From Bacteroidota bacterium (GTDB lineage Bacteria; Bacteroidota; Bacteroidia; Flavobacteriales; Flavobacteriaceae): 6,530 nucleotides of DNA. Numbering within the stretch: the first letter of the stretch is position 1; every line of letters starts with the position of its first letter. Below are positions 1 through 5,949 of this stretch, in pieces. The stretch is taken from assembly GCA_023393485.1 (NCBI GenBank), contig JAEWLD010000252.1, positions 1 through 6,530 of the forward strand, read 5' to 3'. A program made the position numbers and the translations under genes. Under the pieces are notes generated by a model. The model had not been told where the DNA came from, did no database searches, and saw only the letters and a program-made list of their open reading frames with translations.

Positions 1-687
1 GTCATCGACAATACGACTTCGCGCGGCCGTACGCTGCGTTTCCTTTACGACGGCTCGTATGATGAGTTCCGAAACAAATTGACCGAGCTTGGTGAAACGC
101 CAATCCCGAAATACATCAACCGCGAAGTCACCGAAGACGATGCCGAGCGCTACCAAACCATTTACGCCAAAGAAGAAGGCGCCGTCGCTGCACCAACGGC
201 AGGCCTGCACTTTTCAAAGCACTTGTTGAAACGCCTGGAGATTAAAGGTGTGAACTTCGCAGAAATCACGCTTCACGTCGGTTTGGGTACATTCAACCCG
301 GTTGAGGTAGAAGATTTGTCAAAGCACAAAATGGATTCTGAGGAATTGCGCATTACCCAGGAAGCGTGCGACATTGTCAACAACGGCATTGCCAAACGCA
401 AAAGGATTTGCGCGGTCGGCACAACGTCGATGCGTGCGATCGAATCTTCGGTTTCGGCGTCTAAAACCCTGAATCCGTATGATGGCTGGACCAACAAATT
501 CATTTTTCCGCCACACGATTTTTCAATCGCCAATTGCATGATCACCAATTTTCATACGCCGAAATCTACGTTGTTGATGATGGTTTCTGCGTTCGTCGGC
601 CATGATCTGTTGAAAAAAGCTTACGACGAGGCAATAAAGGAACGTTATAATTTTTATTCTTACGGTGACGCGATGTTGATCCTTTAA
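1..687 (+). CDS. queA: S-adenosylmethionine:tRNA ribosyltransferase-isomerase QueA (5'-truncated by window edge)
   Basis: QueA transfers and isomerises the ribosyl moiety of S-adenosylmethionine onto 7-aminomethyl-7-deazaguanine in tRNA, giving epoxyqueuosine, a late cytoplasmic step of queuosine synthesis at the wobble base. The frame is open from base 1 ([14 protein letters not shown]...) through the TAA at 685-687, giving 228 visible residues. Family proteins are about 350 residues, so roughly 120 N-terminal residues lie upstream of the window. Visible family motifs in order are [47 protein letters not shown] and the C-terminal YGDAMLIL. The TTG at 79 is an internal leucine codon, not a start. 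The frame shows no disruption, and an intrinsic terminator follows 38 nt after the stop. Identification is by motif recognition and is very secure. Confidence 0.96.
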   Translation, partial: VIDNTTSRGRTLRFLYDGSYDEFRNKLTELGETPIPKYINREVTEDDAERYQTIYAKEEGAVAAPTAGLHFSKHLLKRLEIKGVNFAEITLHVGLGTFNPVEVEDLSKHKMDSEELRITQEACDIVNNGIAKRKRICAVGTTSMRAIESSVSASKTLNPYDGWTNKFIFPPHDFSIANCMITNFHTPKSTLLMMVSAFVGHDLLKKAYDEAIKERYNFYSYGDAMLIL

Positions 688-707
688 GGAGCAAGACCGC
701 TTCGCTG

Positions 708-728
708 CAAGAGCCAAGAAGCAAGAAG
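708..728. repeat. Three-unit 7-bp-period tandem repeat (CAAGARS)
   Basis: Three contiguous heptamers can be read: CAAGAGC at 708-714, CAAGAAG at 715-721 and CAAGAAG at 722-728. A further isolated CAAGA lies at 692-696. The array sits between the queA stop and the terminator, and its last bases form the 5' arm of the terminator stem. A second 7-bp-period array with a related CAA-starting unit lies at 3458-3485. Function is unknown; it may be simple slippage-derived sequence. Confidence 0.6.
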
Positions 729-756
729 CCTGTCGTAATAGACAGGCTTTTTATTT
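726..756 (+). terminator. Rho-independent terminator of queA
   Basis: A perfect 9-bp stem (AAGCCTGTC at 726-734, GACAGGCTT at 741-749) encloses a 6-nt loop GTAATA and is followed directly by TTTATTT (750-756). It lies 38 nt after the queA stop. On the opposite strand the stem is followed by CTTGCTTCTT, a weaker U-tract, so any termination of the converging transcript here would be less efficient. Confidence 0.88.
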
Positions 757-767
757 GGGCGTTTATC

Positions 768-817
768 GGCTCGCAAAAAGTTTATCGCATTTGGCTTGCA
801 AAAAGCTGATCGCATTT
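768..817. repeat. 25-bp tandem direct repeat, two copies
   Basis: Two adjacent 25-bp copies occupy 768-792 and 793-817, with 22 of 25 positions identical by direct comparison. Both begin GGCTYGCAAAAAG and end ATCGCATTT. The differences are at copy positions 5, 14 and 16. The unit lies in non-coding sequence between queA and the convergently oriented SRPBCC gene. It looks like a local duplication; no protein or RNA family is recognised. Confidence 0.75.
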
Positions 818-844
818 TGCGCGCCCCATTTGCGAACTCATATT

Positions 845-900
845 GCTCGCCGCTACCGCGCTTTTCGCAGTACGCGGTACTTTGCTCCAATCGCTAACGC
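845..900. repeat. Inverted-repeat-rich intergenic element (REP-like candidate)
   Basis: This stretch contains overlapping inverted repeats: TACCGCG (854-860) pairs with CGCGGTA (873-879) across a 12-nt loop, and AGTAC-GCG-GTACT (869-881) forms a competing small hairpin. Just outside it, GTGC-TAC-GCAC (913-923) forms another. Read on the minus strand it contains GCGTTAGCGATTGGAGC followed by GCGAAAAGCG. From memory this resembles degenerate palindromic repeats scattered between flavobacterial genes, but I could not verify that. No convincing ORF covers the stretch. It lies downstream of both flanking, convergent genes. Confidence 0.4.
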
Positions 901-950
901 AGATCAATCAATGTGCTACGCACGAAGCCTACATTCTTCTAAATTGTAAC

Positions 951-1448
951 TCATTTACCGGCAAAAATCTCATCCAGATTCTCCATCGCCATCGTAAAGC
1001 CTTCCTTAAAGCCCATTTTGATTATGTTCTCAAGATCTTCAAGCTTGTCAAAGGAAATGATGATGTTGACCATCGTTGAATCGTCTTTGCCTGTGAAAGT
1101 AGTGTTCCAGGTTGAGCCCGGCCATTCGCGGTTGATGTTGCCTTTTTCGTCGCAAAAGCCGTCGGTTGCGGTATAGCTTTTTCCGGTATTGATTGATTTG
1201 TAATCGGCAAAGCTGTAATGTCTTTCGCCTTCAGGACCTTGCATGTAATACAGCCAACGGCCGCCTTCTTTAAAATCCATCGAAACTGTGTTGGCCTTCC
1301 AAGGTTTTGGCGCCCACCATTGGTCAAGCAGCTCCGGCGTTGTCCAGGCTTGCCAAACTTTGTCTTGTGTCGCCGCAAATTCGCGATCGACTGTAATTTT
1401 CTTGTTTTCCCGGTCTACGGAAAAATTCATTGAAAGATTCGTTTTCAT
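951..1448 (-). CDS. SRPBCC-fold protein, AHSA1-like (activator of Hsp90 ATPase homologue 1 type)
   Basis: This 165-residue protein belongs to the START-like AHSA1 group of small bacterial SRPBCC proteins, which have a helix-grip fold and a hydrophobic ligand cavity. The hallmark N-terminal block reads REFAATQDKVWQAWTTPE followed by LLDQWWAPKPW (about residues 22-50). A GG-W turn (EGGRW) and a C-terminal helix (MGFKEGFTMAMENLDEIFAG) follow, as expected for the family. There is no signal peptide or membrane segment, so it is likely cytoplasmic. The ATG at 1446-1448 overlaps the TGA of the upstream arsR-type gene as ATGA, supporting this start over the internal ATG six codons later and suggesting translational coupling. 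Such ArsR-SRPBCC pairs recur in bacteria. The ligand and physiological role cannot be read from the sequence, and Hsp90 activation should not be assumed. Confidence 0.9.
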   Translation of the reverse strand: MKTNLSMNFSVDRENKKITVDREFAATQDKVWQAWTTPELLDQWWAPKPWKANTVSMDFKEGGRWLYYMQGPEGERHYSFADYKSINTGKSYTATDGFCDEKGNINREWPGSTWNTTFTGKDDSTMVNIIISFDKLEDLENIIKMGFKEGFTMAMENLDEIFAGK

Positions 1449-1762
1449 GGTTGTTTATTTAAGTTGTTTAATAAATCGTCTAATTGGCTGAATCGTTTTT
1501 CAAGCAAGTCTTTAAACTGCTGCAGCCATGTTTCAAGTGCTTTCATTTCGTCAGGATTTACGTGATATCTGATTTCTCGCCCGGATTTCTCCAGCCCGAT
1601 TATGTCGCTGTCGGCCAAATATTGGATATGTTTTGATACGGCTTGCCGCGTCATGTCGAAGTGTTCGGCAATTGCATTAGGCGTCATTGCCTGGGTTGCG
1701 AGTAACATTAAAATCGCTCTTCTGGTCGGGTCGGCCAATGCCTGGAAAATATCTCGTTTCAT
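1445..1762 (-). CDS. ArsR-family winged-helix transcriptional repressor
   Basis: This is a 105-residue ArsR/SmtB-type DNA-binding protein. The opening FQALADPTRRAILMLL (residues 6-21) is the family signature. The recognition helix is TRQAVSKHIQYL (38-49) and the beta-wing is GLEKSGREIRYHV (56-68). A charged amphipathic C-terminal helix (about 79-101) probably supports dimerisation. There is no cysteine at all and no ELCVCDL metal site, so thiol-based arsenic or cadmium sensing is unlikely; the signal is unknown. The ATG at 1760-1762 places the family signature at the N-terminus. A TTG nine codons upstream would add QRNSCAFF, which is not family-like and is encoded inside the inverted repeats, so it was rejected. 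The gene overlaps the SRPBCC gene by 4 nt (ATGA) and is first in the operon. Autorepression through the GTTGC sites at 1770-1813 is inferred. Confidence 0.93.
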   Translation of the reverse strand: MKRDIFQALADPTRRAILMLLATQAMTPNAIAEHFDMTRQAVSKHIQYLADSDIIGLEKSGREIRYHVNPDEMKALETWLQQFKDLLEKRFSQLDDLLNNLNKQP

Positions 1763-1769
1763 AAAAAAT

Positions 1770-1815
1770 GCGCAACTGTTGCGTTGCAAATATATGCAAC
1801 TTTTTGGTTGCGCAA
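1770..1815 (-). promoter_or_regulatory. Promoter and candidate ArsR-type operator of the arsR-SRPBCC operon
   Basis: On the minus strand, a TTG (1815-1813), an 18-nt spacer and TATATTTG (1794-1787) match the Bacteroidota primary sigma pattern TTG / TAnnTTTG and would start transcription some 20 nt before the ATG. The same stretch holds five copies of GTTGC or its complement, forming nested inverted repeats. GTTGCA-AATATA-TGCAAC (1783-1800) brackets the -7 element exactly. GCAAC-T-GTTGC (1772-1782) follows it. GCGCAAC (1770-1776) also pairs with GTTGCGC (1807-1813) near the -33 element. A dimeric repressor bound here would occlude RNA polymerase. That the adjacent ArsR protein binds it is inference from position and symmetry. 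Confidence 0.72.
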
Positions 1816-2115
1816 AATATTTTTATGATTTTTTTGGGTCGCAGCTTTTTGCAGGCCGAGGCTTGAGACGCAGCGCCTGGACTTGTCGTTATCGGGATAA
1901 ATTTCCGGAAGTTTTAGTATTATGTACGGTTTTGCAGTAATAGTGAGTGATTAAAAATTGTATTTTACCTTCAGGGAAGGGGCGCGTGTTATCCCTATTG
2001 ATTTTTTGATTTTCACTGTTACGGGAAACCCGCAGCTTTTGTTAAAGCGTTTAAGCAATTTTCCTTGTCGCATCCCTGATTTCTCGCTATTTTTACAAAC
2101 CATAAAACACAACCG
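1816..2115. other. AT-rich intergenic region with small hairpins
   Basis: No credible coding region is present between the divergent arsR-type and kynU genes. Features that can be read are three short perfect hairpins: CCTTC-AGG-GAAGG (1968-1980), CGGG-AAA-CCCG (2022-2032) and GCTTT-TGTT-AAAGC (2035-2048). The last two lie back to back. None is followed closely by a long T-run, so they are not obvious terminators. If transcription of the kyn operon begins upstream of them they would form a structured leader; if it begins at the promoter proposed at 2065-2095 they would lie outside the message. No riboswitch class or Trp-rich leader peptide is recognised. Confidence 0.45.
2065..2095 (+). promoter_or_regulatory. 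Candidate Bacteroidota-type promoter for kynU operon
   Basis: TTG at 2065-2067, a 20-nt spacer and TATTTTTA at 2088-2095 match TTG / TAnnTTTG except for the final base. This would place the transcript start about 15 nt before the kynU ATG at 2116, with an A-rich leader (ACAAACCATAAAACACAACC) typical of Shine-Dalgarno-poor Bacteroidota messages. The match is imperfect and the region is AT-rich, so chance resemblance is possible. Confidence 0.4.
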
Positions 2116-3396
2116 ATGAATTTTGAAAATACACGCGAATTTGCGCGCAGCCTCGATGCCGAAGATAAACTCGCGAGCTATCGCGGCGAATTTCTTTTTC
2201 CGCAGGTCAATGGTCGGCAGGTTATCTACTTTACCGGTAATTCACTTGGGCTGCAGTCGCGCCGCGCAAAAAAATATGTCGATGAGGTCATGGACGATTG
2301 GGCCAAGCTGGCCGTCGAAGGACATTTCTACGCAGACAAACCGTGGTGGGATTATCACGAACGTTTTGCCAATCCGCTAAGTGCGATTGTTGGCGCGTTG
2401 CCTGAAGAAGTTACCGTCATGAATACATTAACGGTCAATTTGCACCTGATGATGGTTTCATTCTATCGCCCGACCGAAAAGCGCTTCAAAATCATCTGCG
2501 AAGAAAAAGCATTCCCGAGCGATCAATATATGATTCAAAGCCAGGTGCGTTTCCACGGATTCAATCCGCACGAAGCGATCGTCGAAGTCAAGCGTCGCGC
2601 CGGTGAACACAATATTCGGCATGAGGACATCATCGCCAAGATCGAAGAAGTCGGTGACCAGCTCGCCCTTGTGCTCATCGGCGGAGTGAATTATTACACA
2701 GGTCAGGTTTTCGATATCAAAACAATTACCGAGGCCGGTCATGAAGCCGGAGCATATGTAGGTTGGGATTTGGCCCACGCCGCCGGCAACATCAGGCTCG
2801 AACTTCACGATTGGAGTGTGGATTTTGCGGCATGGTGCAGTTACAAATACATGAATTCCGGTCCCGGCAATGCGTCGGGTTGCTTTGTACACAAGCAACA
2901 CCACGACGATCCGGATTTACCGCGTTTTGCCGGTTGGTGGGGTCATAATAAAGAGCGACGTTTTAAAATGGAACCCGAATTCGATCCGGTCAATGGCGCG
3001 GACGGTTGGCAAATCAGTAATTTGCCGGTATTGACCTTGGCGCCGTATCTTGCTTCAGTTGAAATGTTTGCCGAAATCGGGATGGACGCATTGATCGCAA
3101 AACGCGATAAAATCACATCATATCTGGAATTTATCCTTCAGGAAATTGATAAGGATGTCGACAGTACATTCGAAGTCATTACACCGTCCGATCCGGCGCA
3201 GCGTGCCTGCCAGTTATCGGTATTTTTACACGGTGAAGGCCGCGCCTTATTTGATTACCTGATGCAGAACGGAGTCATCACCGACTGGCGCGAACCCAAT
3301 GTCATCAGGCTCGCACCGGTGCCGTTGTATTGTTCGTTTGAAGACATGTATGAATTCGGCCAAATATTAAAACGAGGCATTTTATCGCTGCATTAA
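2116..3396 (+). CDS. kynU: Kynureninase
   Basis: Kynureninase is a cytoplasmic PLP enzyme that cleaves L-kynurenine to anthranilate, or 3-hydroxykynurenine to 3-hydroxyanthranilate, releasing L-alanine. The 426 residues match the usual family length. Visible motifs are YFTGNSLGL (38-46), the phosphate-binding VMNTLTVNLH (101-110), FPSDQYMIQSQ (133-143), WDLAHAAGN (217-225) with PLP-contacting D218 and H221, SYKYMNSGPG (242-251) with K244 as the expected Schiff-base lysine, GWWGH (273-277), and IRLAPVPLY (397-405) with the carboxylate-binding arginine R398. The ATG at 2116 gives a family-like N-terminus. It is first in a plus-strand cluster with a ureohydrolase and kynurenine 3-monooxygenase. 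With the latter present, 3-hydroxykynurenine is the likely main substrate, but preference cannot be read directly. Confidence 0.97.
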   Translation: MNFENTREFARSLDAEDKLASYRGEFLFPQVNGRQVIYFTGNSLGLQSRRAKKYVDEVMDDWAKLAVEGHFYADKPWWDYHERFANPLSAIVGALPEEVTVMNTLTVNLHLMMVSFYRPTEKRFKIICEEKAFPSDQYMIQSQVRFHGFNPHEAIVEVKRRAGEHNIRHEDIIAKIEEVGDQLALVLIGGVNYYTGQVFDIKTITEAGHEAGAYVGWDLAHAAGNIRLELHDWSVDFAAWCSYKYMNSGPGNASGCFVHKQHHDDPDLPRFAGWWGHNKERRFKMEPEFDPVNGADGWQISNLPVLTLAPYLASVEMFAEIGMDALIAKRDKITSYLEFILQEIDKDVDSTFEVITPSDPAQRACQLSVFLHGEGRALFDYLMQNGVITDWREPNVIRLAPVPLYCSFEDMYEFGQILKRGILSLH

Positions 3397-3457
3397 TCAC
3401 AACGGACATCATAGTTTAGAGAATAAGGTTGATTTTAGCCACCGCAAATCCAGCGGC

Positions 3458-3485
3458 CGATGACCAACCACCAACGACCAAGAAA
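3458..3485. repeat. 7-bp-period tandem repeat abutting the ureohydrolase start codon
   Basis: Heptamers CAACCAC (3465-3471), CAACGAC (3472-3478) and CAAGAAA (3479-3485) run directly into the ATG at 3486. A degenerate fourth unit CGATGAC lies at 3458-3464. The period equals that of the array at 708-728, and the units share a leading CAA and an A at position 6. The spacer upstream (3397-3457) shows nothing else recognisable. The array occupies the position of the ribosome-binding region and has no Shine-Dalgarno match. Confidence 0.55.
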
Positions 3486-4574
3486 ATGAACAAGCAACAA
3501 AAAATAGAAAGTTTCGATCCGTCGCAACCCGGCCTGGCCGATCAAAGCATTTACGGCCTGCCGTTTACAGCAGATGAAAGCGAAATCATAATCATTCCAG
3601 TGCCATGGGAAGTGACCGTCAGTTATGGTGCGGGCGCGTCGGAAGGCCCGGAAGCGATTCTGGACGCGTCGTTCCAGGTTGATTTGCACCATCAGGAATT
3701 TCCCGAACTGTGGAAACTCGGCATGTATCTCGATATCGGCGAACACACCACAAATTGGGGCAAGGACAGTGTCAGGTATAAAGCGATGGCACAGCCTGTC
3801 ATCGAAGCGCTTGAAAGCGGCGAAATCATTGAAAATAATTCGGCGCTGCAAAGTGACCTCGATAAAATCAACGCCGTTTGCAGACAGCTCAAAGAAGAAG
3901 TTCGCGAACGTACCCTATACTGGATGAATCGCGGAAAGAAAGTCGTGCTACTTGGCGGCGATCACTCAACGCCACTGGGTTATTACGAAGCGTTGGCATC
4001 AATCCACGACAGTTTCGGAATCCTTCACCTGGATGCGCATATGGATTTGCGGATTGCCTACGAAGGCTTCACTTATTCGCATGCATCGATTATGTACAAC
4101 GCACTGCAACTGCCGCAAATCACGAAACTGGTACAGGTCGGCATCCGCGATTTTTGCAAGCAGGAAGTCGAAGTCGCCCAAAAAGATGTCCGCGTCAACG
4201 TGCATACCGACATGGATCTCAAAGCCGAAACTTTTCGCGGTAAAAACTGGATGCAGCAATGTGACGACATCATCGCGCAGCTGCCGCAGAAAGTCGCTAT
4301 CAGTTTTGATATAGACGGCATGTATCCGTGGTATTGTCCCAACACAGGCACGCCGGTTCCGGGCGGATTTTCGTTTGAGGAAGCCGCTTATCTTTTGAGC
4401 AGGCTTGCAGACAGCGGCAAGGAAATCATCGGTTTCGATCTTGTTGAGGTTGCCCCTGGTGAAGATGACTGGGACGGCAACGTCGGTGCGCGCATGTTGT
4501 ATCACATGTGCGGCGTGTTGGCCAAAAATAACGGCCTGCCGACCGGAAGCAAAATCGATTTCCACAACAAATAA
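3486..4574 (+). CDS. Arginase/agmatinase/formimidoylglutamase superfamily hydrolase
   Basis: This 362-residue enzyme belongs to the dinuclear metal ureohydrolases, which hydrolyse guanidino or formimino groups. Expected metal ligands are all visible: H160 in GGDHS, D183/H185/D187 in DAHMD, and D275/D277 in SFDID. TGTPVPGG (287-294) and E321 in LVEVAP, the position that contacts the guanidinium in arginases, are also present. One departure is DGMYP at 277-281, where many homologues have DGLDP; the altered Asp is not a metal ligand. A region of about 50 residues (91-140) before the core looks longer than in compact agmatinases. The ATG at 3486 was preferred over an in-frame TTG at 3429, which would add a low-complexity segment encoded partly by the heptamer repeat. 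It is placed between kynU and kmo, 7 nt before the latter. The substrate is unknown: agmatine, arginine, formiminoglutamate or guanidine are possible, and a pathway-linked substrate cannot be excluded. Confidence 0.92.
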   Translation: MNKQQKIESFDPSQPGLADQSIYGLPFTADESEIIIIPVPWEVTVSYGAGASEGPEAILDASFQVDLHHQEFPELWKLGMYLDIGEHTTNWGKDSVRYKAMAQPVIEALESGEIIENNSALQSDLDKINAVCRQLKEEVRERTLYWMNRGKKVVLLGGDHSTPLGYYEALASIHDSFGILHLDAHMDLRIAYEGFTYSHASIMYNALQLPQITKLVQVGIRDFCKQEVEVAQKDVRVNVHTDMDLKAETFRGKNWMQQCDDIIAQLPQKVAISFDIDGMYPWYCPNTGTPVPGGFSFEEAAYLLSRLADSGKEIIGFDLVEVAPGEDDWDGNVGARMLYHMCGVLAKNNGLPTGSKIDFHNK

Positions 4575-4581
4575 TTTTGCG

Positions 4582-5940
4582 ATGCAAAAACCATTGGACA
4601 TAGCGGTTGTAGGGTCTGGACTTGTCGGGTCTTTGCTCGCGATTTACCTTAAGAAACAAGGGCATTCGGTTCACGTCTATGACCGGAGTCCTGACATCCG
4701 GACAATCACTTTTTCAGGCCGGTCGATCAACCTCGCGATGTCTCATCGAGGCTGGAAAGCGCTGGATGGCGTCGGCATCGGCGATGAAGTGCGTGCGATC
4801 GCGATACCGATGGACAAGCGTGCGATCCATATCGGCGATGAAATTAAATTCCAGTCCTATGGCAAAGACGGTGAAAGCATTTACTCGATTTCACGCGGGG
4901 TTTTGAACAGAAAGATGATCGATCTAGCAGAAAAGGCCGGCGCAATATTTCATTTCGAGGAAAAAATCTGGGACGTTACCTTGGCCGATGCGACGCTTCA
5001 TATCGGCGAGACCGAGCGCGGCGAATGGACCGATGTCAAGCACGACATCGTTTTCGGCGCCGACGGGGCATTTTCAAGAATCCGCCACCGAATGCAACGC
5101 CAAAGCATGTTCAATTATTCGCAGGATTTCCTCGATACCGGTTACAAGGAATTGAACATCCCGGCAAACCCCGATGGCACGCACAAACTCGACAAAAATT
5201 CATTTCATATCTGGCCGCGCGGCGAGTATATGCTGATCGCGCTTCCGAACCTCGACGGCAGTTTCACCTGTACGCTGTTTATGCCATTTGAAGGTGAGAA
5301 TTCGTTTGCGAATCTTCAAGACAGGCAGTCGGTTGAAGCGTTTTTTGAAAAGAATTTTCCGGATTCTATTGACGTGATTCCCAAATTGGCCGAGGACTTT
5401 TTCAAGAACCCGACGAGTACGCTCGTGACCATGAAGTGTTATCCGTGGACGTATTCCGATAAAATTGCATTGATCGGCGATGCCTGCCACGCGATCGTTC
5501 CTTTTTACGGGCAAGGCATGAACGCCGGATTTGAAGACATTACGGTACTCAATGATTTGATTGACAAACACGGTGATGACTGGCAGCGGATTTTTTCGGA
5601 ATACCAATTGAGCCGAAAACCCAATACCGATGCCATCGCCGAGCTGTCGTATCGCAATTTTATGGAAATGAGCTCGAGCACCGCCGATGAAAAATTCCTG
5701 TTGCAAAAGAAAATCGAGAAGAAATTCTCTGGCAAATATCCCGAAAAATGGCAGCCGCTTTACAGCCGTGTCACTTTTAGCCACAGGCCTTATTCGGAAG
5801 CACTTGCCATCGGCGACAAGCAAAACGAAATCATGGCCGAGGTAATGGACATGGCAAATATCTTCGCGATTTGGGACAGCAAACAGGTTGAGCAGAAAAT
5901 TCTCGAATTACTCAAAAAGTCACCGCTTGACCACAGTTAA
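4582..5940 (+). CDS. kmo: Kynurenine 3-monooxygenase (FAD-dependent)
   Basis: This flavoprotein hydroxylates L-kynurenine to 3-hydroxykynurenine using NADPH and O2. The 452 residues open with the Rossmann FAD motif VVGSGLVGSLLA (9-20, GxGxxG at 11-16). SGRSINLAMSHRG (45-57) carries a conserved substrate-site arginine (R47). The DG motif GADGAFSRIRH (159-169) and the GD motif LIGDACHAIVPFYGQGMNAG (297-316) complete the class A monooxygenase pattern; the PFYGQGMN block is typical of KMO. There is no obvious C-terminal transmembrane anchor such as that of the mitochondrial enzyme, so a soluble or peripheral cytoplasmic enzyme is likely. The start is the ATG at 4582. The frame is open further upstream only as a shadow inside the ureohydrolase gene. 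It is 7 nt after the ureohydrolase stop and 9 nt before the lipoprotein gene, implying one operon. Its product feeds kynureninase. Confidence 0.96.
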   Translation: MQKPLDIAVVGSGLVGSLLAIYLKKQGHSVHVYDRSPDIRTITFSGRSINLAMSHRGWKALDGVGIGDEVRAIAIPMDKRAIHIGDEIKFQSYGKDGESIYSISRGVLNRKMIDLAEKAGAIFHFEEKIWDVTLADATLHIGETERGEWTDVKHDIVFGADGAFSRIRHRMQRQSMFNYSQDFLDTGYKELNIPANPDGTHKLDKNSFHIWPRGEYMLIALPNLDGSFTCTLFMPFEGENSFANLQDRQSVEAFFEKNFPDSIDVIPKLAEDFFKNPTSTLVTMKCYPWTYSDKIALIGDACHAIVPFYGQGMNAGFEDITVLNDLIDKHGDDWQRIFSEYQLSRKPNTDAIAELSYRNFMEMSSSTADEKFLLQKKIEKKFSGKYPEKWQPLYSRVTFSHRPYSEALAIGDKQNEIMAEVMDMANIFAIWDSKQVEQKILELLKKSPLDHS

Positions 5941-5949
5941 ATTTAATGT

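Noticed and set aside
79..687. queA reading frame beginning at TTG 79
   Set aside because: The frame is open from base 1 with conserved QueA sequence before position 79, so the TTG is an internal leucine codon of a gene cut by the window edge.
755..949. Short open frames on both strands in the queA/SRPBCC spacer
   Set aside because: They are rich in Arg, His and Cys, share no recognisable motif, overlap the terminator and direct repeats, and have no initiation context.
1763..1789. Upstream TTG start for the ArsR-type gene
   Set aside because: It would add nine residues encoded within the inverted-repeat operator and remove the mRNA leader. The ATG at 1762 places the ArsR signature at the expected N-terminal position.
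1602..1940. Plus-strand open frame antisense to the ArsR-type gene
   Set aside because: Its first half is the complement of a clearly conserved gene and the remainder runs through the promoter region. No family resemblance is seen.
1816..2115. tRNA or known riboswitch in the kynU upstream region
   Set aside because: I found no cloverleaf, TTCGA T-loop or recognisable riboswitch core. Only short isolated hairpins are present.
3429..3485. TTG start 57 nt upstream for the ureohydrolase
   Set aside because: The extra 19 residues are low-complexity and partly encoded by the heptamer repeat. An ATG at 3486 gives a plausible N-terminus.
3458..3485. Possible CRISPR-like repeat
   Set aside because: The 7-bp units are contiguous without spacers. 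No 25-40 bp repeat with regular unique spacers exists anywhere in the window.
4405..4581. N-terminal extension of kynurenine 3-monooxygenase
   Set aside because: This is an out-of-frame shadow of the conserved ureohydrolase C-terminus. The FAD GxGxxG motif begins ten residues after the ATG at 4582, as expected for the family.
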